Positions 22,794 through 31,600 of a stretch of 64,000 bases of DNA are shown in pieces. Made by a program: the position numbers and the translations under genes. Below the pieces are notes generated by a model that had not been told where the DNA came from, did no database searches, and was given only the letters and a program-made list of their open reading frames with translations. Every line of letters begins with the position of its first letter. The stretch's first letter is position 1. Source of the stretch: Enoplolaimus lenunculus (Eukaryota; Nematoda; Enoplea; Enoplida; Thoracostomopsidae); the NCBI GenBank assembly GCA_030248215.1, contig JASANG010001014.1, forward strand, positions 1 to 64,000, written 5' to 3'.

Positions 22794-22799
22794 AATAAA
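22794..22799 (+). terminator. Poly(A) signal of ZFAND2 (right copy)
   Basis: AATAAA about 900 bp past the stop at 21898, with no frame between. Another AATAAA lies at about 22907. Confidence 0.45.
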
Positions 22800-23231
22800 T
22801 ATAATATGTGTGGCTCGTTTTTATGAAGAGTAGGTCTGTGAATTCTTTTGTTTGCTGTATTTTAGAGTTTTGAAGCAGTGCGTATTGAGTTTTGGGGTGG
22901 TGTCGAATAAATGGAAACAAATCGGTTGTCAATTTTCAGTATTTAATTCGTTTTACGGCGCACATCAATTGAAGTGCCTCGGCGCGCCGTTGAGATTGAC
23001 CTTTTTAATCAATGAAAAAGCCAAAATGAATCAAAGTATACGTAAACTTACATTTTGCAGGAAACTTACACGTACGCCAACTACAAACGACCCGTGTATA
23101 GCACGGAGCTTCCCGTTTTTAAAAGTGGAAAAGGTATGCCCAGAAGGGCGGCGCTGCTATTACTATCCATTCCTATATATGACGGCTAGGAACTCCGCTA
23201 GTTTGGTAGGAAAAATCACAAGACAAGTGGA

Positions 23232-23390
23232 ACTAAATCACCACACGACGTGAGAGCCCCCTCGGGCTCGAGCGTCAAGCTCCTATAGCTGAGTGGTGAT
23301 GGTATACGCCTCCCACTCCAGTCACTGGAGTTCGAATCCTAACATAAATGTAGGTCTCAGGGGAAATAGAAAATATTCATGTGAGAAACG
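23232..23390 (+). mobile_element. tRNA-Gly-like SINE, copy A (right)
   Basis: Mirror of 9823-9981. A box TAGCTGAGTGGTGATGG, CGCCTCCCAC anticodon region and B box GAGTTCGAATCC are all readable on this strand. The end is marked by gtgagaaacg. A 22-bp perfect palindrome follows at 23438-23459. Confidence 0.7.
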
Positions 23391-23525
23391 ACTAAGCGAA
23401 AAATATTCAGTTTACTATCTATAACCCCTTCTCACATTGAGTTGCCTATAGGCAACTCAGAGCAGTGTATATATAAAATAATATATATCGCAACGTGTTT
23501 AACAATTGCAACACGTATGCATAGT

Positions 23526-23684
23526 ACTAAATCACCACAAGACGTGAGAGCCCCCTCGGGCTCGAGCGTCAAGCTCCTATAGCTGGTGGTGATGGTATAC
23601 GCCTCCCACTGCAGTCACGGGAGTTCGAATCCTAGCATAAAAGCAGGTCTCAGGGAAAACAGAAAATATTCATGTGAGAAACGG
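23526..23684 (+). mobile_element. tRNA-Gly-like SINE, copy B (right)
   Basis: Mirror of 9529-9687. Same head and tail as copy A, with two bases missing in the A box (TAGCTGGTGG). It ends with gtgagaaacg. Confidence 0.7.
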
Positions 23685-23689
23685 TTAAT

Positions 23690-23945
23690 AAGCCTGGATA
23701 AAGTAGGATATTCCCTGGTTCGGTAGAGAAAATCTGTAGTGTAAAGCTTGTTTAAATAACTGGAAAAGTGGAAAATTTAAACGCTTAGATTATCCCCGGG
23801 TTGGTACGTAAAATCTGAAGCATATGTTTTGTTTAGAAAGCGGGAAATGTGTAAAACTTAAACGTATATGATTTACCCTGAGTTCCTAAGGCAAACCTGA
23901 ACAATAGGTTTTTTTTGGAAAACGGGAAAAGTTAAAAATTTAAAA
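23690..23945. repeat. Degenerate AT-rich repeats, short block (right)
   Basis: Mirror of 9253-9523. Loose units of ggtt-ggta-gaaaatctg, ttttgtttagaaagcggg and aacttaaacgtata. Confidence 0.55.
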
Positions 23946-23962
23946 CTTGGGATTCAAGCAAT

Positions 23963-24420
23963 TTTGTAGTTTCCCCCCACAATGGAAACGTTTCCCCGCG
24001 CCACAACCTTTCATGTATCTTAAGACCAATCGTGGGACACCCTGCGATTTGAAGGGATACTGAAAGCAGGATGGAGTGGGGGTGCCGCTGCTCCATTCCA
24101 CCACAATGAAAAACTTCCTCCGCCCCCACGTTACAGTCTTTCATGTTTATTAAGGCCAATTGTGGGACGCCCTGGCGATATGAAAAGATAATTAGTAGGA
24201 TATGGGCTGCTGAAAGCCAGCTTTCCACCCCCCCCCCCCCGCACTAACGGGTTCTCATACTGAAGCAGCAACCTGTGAAAAACTATTTTAGTAATTTTAG
24301 CGGTTTCGTCCCATGTAAAGATCAGAAATGCTATTGGGCTTGGGGGGTGGCAGCCCCTATTCTGCCTCAGTATCCTTTCAAATCGTAGTGTCGGCGGCAC
24401 CCCCCCTGAGGAATTTCTCG
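23963..24420. repeat. Tandem repeat with C-rich runs, about 125-bp unit (right)
   Basis: Mirror of 8790-9250. Units share gtgggac-ccct-gcgat, tcatgt-tt-taag-ccaat and a C-rich run. The C tract at about 24227-24240 is length-variable between the arms. Confidence 0.6.
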
Positions 24421-24544
24421 CAATGAAGAAAAATTTTCGTACAAAACAAGTTTCAGAACAGGAAAGCAAAGCATTTTGTGTTTACAACTGAAAAAGTTAC
24501 TTCCTCTCACATTTACGTAGTAAGTAGCAAGGGAAAACTACATA

Positions 24545-25300
24545 ATTGTCAGAATTCAAACGCCTAGATATTCTCAGTTTTGTAGGGAAAATTTGAACCG
24601 TAAAATTTCTTTGGAAAACGGTCAAGTGGAAAATTCAAACGCCTATTTTTTATAGTTTAGTATATAGGGAAATCGTAAGCGTAGCCACTCCTGTATGACG
24701 GCTAGGAATGCCGCTGGTTTGGTATGAACAATCACAAGTATAATGTTGGCTGGGAAAATTTAGGTGTTTAATTTTTCTACTTTTCTCGTTTTGTAAACAA
24801 AACCTGAGGTTCCGAAATTTTCTATCCAACCAAAGAAAACCTATACGCTTTAATTTTTCCGTTTTCTAAACAAAACCTATGCTTCAGACTTTTCTACCAA
24901 ACCAATTGAAAACACGCGTTCAAATTTTCCACTTTTACGGTTTCTGAGCCTACACTTATAACATTCCCTGCCAACCGTATGAATCATACCGAGACTTGAA
25001 ATTTCAACATTCCTGATTTCCGAACCGAACCACACATCCCAATTTTCTAGCCAGACCAACCAAACTGTTCTTTCATACCAAAGCTAAAGAAAACATATAT
25101 ATACGTTTAACCTCTTTTTAGATAGAGAAAACCTATACGTTAAGCTTTTCAGCATTTCCTGGTTTCCTAACGTCGGCTTAAGCTTTATCTTTCCCCACCG
25201 AACTAGGGAATATTTAGATATCTAAATTTTTCAGTTTTCTCAGCCAAAATTATGCTTGTAATTTTCTCTACCAAACCAGCGGAATTCCTAGCCGTCATAC
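24545..25300. repeat. Degenerate tandem repeats, roughly 90-100 bp unit (right)
   Basis: Mirror of 7920-8680, AT-rich, without a gene. Confidence 0.6.
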
Positions 25301-25724
25301 AGGAGTGGATGCGCTGATGCTCATAAGTTTTCACCTTGGAAACTGGAAGTCCCTGTGCTATACATTGGCCCCGCCAACTGTGAAAGGAAATGAAATCACA
25401 TTGTTTTACCTATCAAAAGTACTACCAAAACCAACAAAAGTACATAAAAATTCCGGTTCCGGTGAGAAAATTGAATTCCAATTACGTTTCCGACTAAGTA
25501 TTTTATGCAGCATAGAGACGACGCAAAGCAAAAAAGGGTTATATATGTAGCACACGCAGTGCAGTGATATACAGAACGCACGTACGTGCACCTAGGTGAA
25601 ACAAAAATGTATAATAAAAATGATCATGATTGTTCAGTTTGAACAACAATTTGCGAAGTGGTGGCAAAAATTTTGTTTAGTGTCAAATGAATTACTAATT
25701 TTAAAAAAACACGAAAAATTTCAC

Positions 25725-25815
25725 TACCATAAATAGCCGGAACCTCCAGCAAGAATTATTCCAGAGCAGGAAGCAGATTTTCTGCCTGAATCAGAGGCAG
25801 GCCTTCGGTTGTACC
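25725..25815. mobile_element. Remnant of a GGCTCC-word hAT-like element (right copy)
   Basis: Mirror of 7392-7480. The outer end reads gttgtaccctatt instead of gttgtaccctgagtt, so the terminal G of the TIR is gone here. It lies about 60 bp upstream of the F-box gene and could contribute promoter sequence. Confidence 0.55.
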
Positions 25816-25875
25816 CTATTATGGCTTTGGGAAATTTCGTTTATTGACCTTTTCGAACTTTGTTTCTTTTTGAAC

Positions 25876-27312
25876 ATGTATACGATGTTTAAGATTTTGT
25901 CTGCTTTAACGAACTGTTGTATAGTTAATACTAGTAAATACAAAATGCAGTTGAACGAGCTTCCGTCTGATGTGCTGTGTGTCATTTTTTCATTTTTCAT
26001 GCCGGAAGAAATAACTGGTCATATTGTTCGCGTTTGTAAGCATTGGCAATCTGTTGCAACTTCTCATGGCTCATTATGGACAAAAATTCATATGCGACGG
26101 TGTTGTTGTAAATCGTTTGAAGGTTTAGTATCATTTTTGTCGCTATTAGTGCGGCACTCAAAAGTTGTACAGTCAATTTTGTATAATGGTCAGCGGTTTA
26201 TCTCGTTTCCTGTTGAGCTTCACTTCAGTCATTTCCCGGTGACCGTTAATTTTGAACGGCTTGTCGTGTTAGACGTTAGAACGTTTGAATTTTTTAATTA
26301 TGAATTGATTTGTAAATTAGTTGGCATTTGTCCAAAAGTTGAAACAATAAATCTGACGCATTGTAGCGATATTTGTGATCGAGCGCTGGTTACATTGACG
26401 AAAGGTTGGCATGATTTAAAGCAATTTCAGTTAAATTTTGTTGAATCGTTTGAACGTGACGCCTTATTCCAGGCATTGAAATTAATTCAAAACTCTAAAT
26501 TGTATGCATTACATGTAACTTGCTGCAGTGCATCTCTGGATGATGAAATATTGGAACTAGTGGTCCGTGAATTCGGAACAACTTTGAAGGAACTATCGTT
26601 TAGTTGTGGTTCGATTTCGAACCGTGGGTTTGAAGCAATTGTAAGTTTAACGAGTCTAAAGCGTATTGCACTATATGATTGTAAATATTTATCTGATGCT
26701 GCTTTACAATGCATTGCCGGTATTGTATCGTTACAATTTGTGCACATTTATTCTACTACAAATACAACCGAATTGGGATTAATACAGTTGTTTCGTACGG
26801 CACGCATGCGCCGATGGTTATTTTTAGACATGTCGAATGTATCACAGCTGTCTGATCGTTGTTTAGAAGAAATTTGCATCAATTTCTCATCAAATTTGAC
26901 ACAATTAGACCTGACGCACTGTGCGTACTTTACCTCAGAGTCGATATTTAAGTTAATTTGGAATAATTTGACAAAGTTAAAATTTTTAAGCATTGGACTT
27001 AACGATTCTGTCAATCCGTTTCGAATAATGTACGAATCGCCTTGCGAGTGTCCATCGTTGCGGTACATGGATATTAGGCCCACTATATTGGACAGTTTTG
27101 ATAATATTGATGGCTACGCTAGCGAGGTAGCAATAGCTCGCATGAAATTGCCTGAAATGTGGGTGTTATGTTTAAATGAAACGCGTTGGCCAGTAGTTTT
27201 TCAATTAAATTCGCTCTGTGTTGATGAAGTGGTGCACGTCGCCGAACGAAATATTACTAAAGTCGAAGAATATCTATTGAAATGTGATATCGTCTATGTT
27301 ACAGTTTCTTAA
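25876..27312 (+). CDS. F-box/LRR protein, intronless (right copy)
   Basis: 478 aa from the ATG at 25876. The ATG at 25945 (455 aa, MQLNELPSD) puts the F-box at the very N-terminus and may be the real start. The F-box motif LPSDVLCVIFSFF...VRVCKHWQ is followed by about ten degenerate leucine-rich repeats in which cysteine-containing ends (LTHCSDICDRAL, LYDCKYLSDAAL, LTHCAYFTSES) resemble the FBXL class. The predicted role is substrate recognition in an SCF (SKP1-cullin-F-box) ubiquitin ligase. No intron and no signal peptide. The stop TAA is at 27310-27312. The lack of introns beside intron-bearing neighbours suggests a possible retrocopy origin, but no poly(A) relic is visible. Gene order is the same in both arms. 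Confidence 0.87.
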   Translation: MYTMFKILSALTNCCIVNTSKYKMQLNELPSDVLCVIFSFFMPEEITGHIVRVCKHWQSVATSHGSLWTKIHMRRCCCKSFEGLVSFLSLLVRHSKVVQSILYNGQRFISFPVELHFSHFPVTVNFERLVVLDVRTFEFFNYELICKLVGICPKVETINLTHCSDICDRALVTLTKGWHDLKQFQLNFVESFERDALFQALKLIQNSKLYALHVTCCSASLDDEILELVVREFGTTLKELSFSCGSISNRGFEAIVSLTSLKRIALYDCKYLSDAALQCIAGIVSLQFVHIYSTTNTTELGLIQLFRTARMRRWLFLDMSNVSQLSDRCLEEICINFSSNLTQLDLTHCAYFTSESIFKLIWNNLTKLKFLSIGLNDSVNPFRIMYESPCECPSLRYMDIRPTILDSFDNIDGYASEVAIARMKLPEMWVLCLNETRWPVVFQLNSLCVDEVVHVAERNITKVEEYLLKCDIVYVTVS

Positions 27313-28121
27313 TTCTTTTTGCTAGTTGTATTGCAATTGTTCAGATGGTTGTTTTTTATTTTTCGGATATCTTGCGTATATTCTAATACATATATACTTT
27401 TCCCCATGTTGCCTTGAAGAACCTCCCGTTTTAAAGCCATAATGGATTGGAGAGCTTAATGTTATATATAAAATTTTACTGTTTGAGTTGTACAATACTC
27501 GCCGCTCGTCGCCGGACGCCGCCTCGTGGCACAATAAAATTTGTTTATTAAAAATTGTCTCAAGCAAACAAATAGATTTTGCCTTGCGGCGCGCGGTGGC
27601 GTCCGACACAGTAAAGTGTAGCGCCACCATTAGGCTTAGGACTAGGCTCAAGCTAATGGAACGCTCTACAATGTTACATAAACCATTTGTTTTGTGCAAC
27701 TTTATGACATTTCCCATTTTTTCTTCTGATATGACTGTATAAAAATATTTTTCTCTCGACGCATCTGTATCCTGCCCAATATTTAAAGGGAGTAAGTATA
27801 TATCGGGTGGTTTGGATTCAAGCCGCCAGTAAATTTTCCAGCCACTTTTCCCGTTAAGGTGTGTGATCTCTATCATGAGCATGCAGCTTATGTAAGTTTG
27901 GCTACAAATGTACCAACCAGCAAGCGTTACGTTTTTACCCGCTGCATGCGAGTATACAAGTTTCAATGCAAATCGTAGCTAGAGCAGGTAAGACGGGGCT
28001 TTGCTCCCCTCCTCCGAAAACTGTCAACCTCACTTGTAGGTACCTTGTATGTCATTTGTAATCCTGGCATGCCCGTCCGAAAAAATTTTAACGCTCCCTC
28101 TAGCAGCAGGTTGATCTGCCC
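27313..28121. other. Intergenic between the F-box gene and the unknown ORF (right)
   Basis: Mirror of 5087-5895. It holds the small GC-rich inverted pair at about 27498-27612. An antisense 214-codon frame (27322-27966, -) is unsupported. AATAAA at about 27534 could serve the F-box gene. Confidence 0.4.
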
Positions 28122-28391
28122 ATGAGCCTGATTCGTTGTTTGTCAAAATTTGCCCACAACTCCGTAGAAATGCAAAGAATGTTCCCAGTGCGGACGCTGG
28201 TCAAAAAGAGTGATCATCCACTCTTGGTTTTGCAAAATAATAGACATAATCAGTCCTGTGCTGTATCTTTCAATTGGGCAACCTTGGGTGTGTCCCGTAT
28301 CTATGAATGTTTGCGTCAGGTTTTAGCTAAAGATCGTTTTACATTCTTAAGTTGTGAAAATCTGGTTCATACTTATATGCAAATAAGGTAG
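28122..28391 (+). CDS. Unidentified small ORF, 89 aa (right copy)
   Basis: Same as 4817-5086. It starts after gatctgccc ATG and ends 240 bp before the LSM14 start, on the same strand. It could be a 5' exon, an upstream small gene or chance. No domain recognised. Confidence 0.25.
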   Translation: MSLIRCLSKFAHNSVEMQRMFPVRTLVKKSDHPLLVLQNNRHNQSCAVSFNWATLGVSRIYECLRQVLAKDRFTFLSCENLVHTYMQIR

Positions 28392-28631
28392 AATATGCAA
28401 ATCGTTCTTATGTGGTTCAAGCTTTAGCTACGACAAGTATTTGTTAAGGAATATTTGCAGTTAAATTTAGCGATTTGCGCACAGAACCAATTTTTCGTTA
28501 TCCTGCTCGGTTTACTGAAATTTGTCTGCAGGCTTGTTTTGGGTTTTTTCTGTATATTATCAGTGAAATTTTGGTTGTTTATGGTTTTTGGCGTTGTTGG
28601 AATTGATTTCAATTTGTGCTGAGAACTTTCA

Positions 28632-31600
28632 ATGGCAAGTGGAAACAATGAATCAGTGCCGTATTTAGGCAGTCGGATAAGCATCACGTCAAAATGCCAA
28701 ATTCGATACGAAGGAATTTTGTATACTGTCGACACCAAACAAGCGACGATTGCGTTGGCGAAAGGTACGGATTTTGACGAATTGACACTGAAGAACGAGT
28801 TAACAAGTTTTGAGCAACAAGTGGATCTGAGGGGTGGCACCCAAACTAGGCCGCTGCATCAGGTATCAAAACCGAAAATTTGTATTTAGTACATAAATTG
28901 CGTTCATTGCAGGCGCCACTCCGGCACTGTTTTTGAAAAACAGGGGTGAAGGCTCCCCAATACTTCAGGGTGGGGCCCCCAATACTTCAGGGTGGGGCCC
29001 CCAAACTGACGTGCGGAGCGAGCGAGAAGCCAGACGCGTTTTAAAGCTTAGGCGGTTTTTGTTTCAACCGGTAAAGGGTGGGGCCCCTCCCTAGTGGGAG
29101 TGGCTGCACCGGCCCTGCTTTTTTCCTCCAATGTAGTTTTTAGCGGACCGGTTCGACAATTGCAATCGAAAGCGGAGGAACGCCTTCAGCCCCCCTGAAA
29201 CACTAAAATAAAATATTGCTTTGAAATACATATATAATTAAAAAAAGATTTCATGAAATTTGCGCGTCAAACAGTATCTCATTTGTGTATCTTTAAAAAT
29301 ATTTTTCGATTATAAGGGTGTACCGTTATAAAATGAAATAAATCGAAAAAAAATGCAGAAAAGTTTCGAAATTGCTATTTTCGGATCCGCCGCATTGAGG
29401 AGAACGAGGAAATACCAAAATTTTTGTAAAAATCCCATTTTTATTCATTTTTGTCACGAAGGAGTGTCGAAAAGTCAAATTATACATACGTTTGGTAGCC
29501 CCACCAAGCATGAGCTAGGCGCGAATATAGCAAACGATTTGCACAAAAATGTTTCCCTGAATTTTCCTTGGCCGAAGCAGCGCCGAATTAGTAGTATAAC
29601 TTCTTCTTGGCACGCAAGATTTTAACTAGAAACAGTTGATGAGTATTGCATACATACATAATTGTAGCCAAATAATAATGCTTCTCAAGTTCTCACGTTT
29701 TAATGCTTTCTGCTGCACTGAATGAAGAAGGGTAATATTTTAGTGAAATGCCTTGGAACCGAGGATCGTGCAACTGACAAGCCGGTCTCGCCGCGTGAAG
29801 AAATTTACGAATATATTATATTTAAAGCAATTGATATCAAAGATTTGACAGTTTGTGAAACACCTCAACCTGTACTGGGACTTAATGGCTTACCGTTTGA
29901 TCCGGCAATATTAGAAGCTTCTCAGGTACGTACTACTCGTTACGCAAGGAAAGTTTCTTGAATGCAAAACACTGCTCGTAGTGCGAAATTTTATTACGTT
30001 TTGCAGCTCCATTTGATATCGATATGGCAGAGTGCAAACGAAATTCTGATTTCGATTAAAGTAATTCCGATTCGGACATTACAGATATAATCGGAATCGG
30101 AATCAAAATCTGTTTCATTACAACTATACCAGTTCTCAGCGCACATTTATTGCATTTGGCATAGGGAAATTACATTAAGCGTGAATAATGCAAACTCAGA
30201 GCGCTCTGAAACAAATACGTTGTGCATTCATTGAGTCTTTTCGGTTATCCGGTCCCCAGCCGGCGTTTCGTCAAAACGGTTGGACCTTGAAATTTTTTGC
30301 ATATTTGGGCTTCTCACAGCCTCCCCTAATCATTAAATGCCCAAATTTAATTTTTGAAAATTCGATAGTTTAAGGTACTAAGGTCCTTTTCCCTTGGGAC
30401 CCAAAAATTTTTGTCGAAAAGTTATATAGACCATAACTCGTAGTCAGACGTGTGATTATGGAAAATTTAACACCATTCGACTCAGCTCTATATGCCACGT
30501 CGAATGGTATATTATACCTTGTCCAACTTTTTGACAAACATTTTTTGAGTCCTAAAGGAGGCTTTAGGACCTTAAATTTTAAAAATTCAAATTTGGACAC
30601 AGAATGATCAGGGGAGATGGTGATAAGAAAAACACAAATTTTTAAATCACCATTTTTGGGCAAACACCGGCTGGGGGCGGGCAACCGAAAAGACCCCACA
30701 TTTCTATGGGGGTCCGATTCTCATAGCACTGTCGTGTTGAGACATGACCCCATTACCCGCGGTTTATTACGGCCAACATAGGATTGAAACATTAACACCC
30801 GCATAATAAATGACCCCATTTCAATCCGGCCAAAGGTTGCAGCAGGATTCACTAGGAGCTGCTTAATGAATAAATGTGCTGAATATAACGTCCTTTCTTT
30901 TGGTAGATAACGTCATTGAGATGTGTACCGTAAGATGGAAGCGGATTTAATTTTGGCAATGCATTCCTTATTTGTAATCATTTACCTCAGGCATAAAACG
31001 CACAAATGAAGTTCCACCTTTATTCATCGTCTGTTCCTCACTATGAAAATCGGACCACCATGAAAATGTGCACGGGGGTAATTTTTTGAAAGTCTTTTTT
31101 CATGCGGCACCGGTTCCGGAATAAATTTCTATTGCGATTCTATAGTAAGTGTATACTTCTCTAAGGTACTGATTGCTAATCCAATTTGAATTTGTGTTAA
31201 ACATGGAATACGTATCTCTTCATGATCTGAGGACAGAACCTGTATGTGTAACTATAATTGCACTACTGCAAATACGAATCATACTTCTATCTTCAGAAAA
31301 GTCGTTCGGAAACAAACGAAAGTTTATCACAAGTTACCAAGCAACAGCGGTTGACGTCTAATATTAGCTCTGGTACGTTCAAAAGCCGACCATGAATATT
31401 ATTGGTCCTTTCTAATAGTACACCATCCCTGTAATCAAAAAGGCGCTTCTGTGGCAGCCTCTGCCTACTGGTCACTTACTGCACGATAGATCGGTGTAAT
31501 GTGGTTGCATCGCCAAGGTTTCTTCATTCACTGAAGTGACCCCTGCGATTCTAAGCGCTACCCATCCTACATAATTGCACATTTTCTACAATTTGTAATT

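Noticed and set aside
22852-23253. 133-codon frame after ZFAND2 (mirror 9960-10361)
   Set aside because: It runs into SINE sequence and starts without a proper ATG context. No domain.
27322-27966. 214-codon minus-strand frame (and mirror 5242-5886)
   Set aside because: No motif, crosses a GC-rich inverted pair, and overlaps likely F-box 3' sequence. Its identity in both arms is expected from the palindrome alone.
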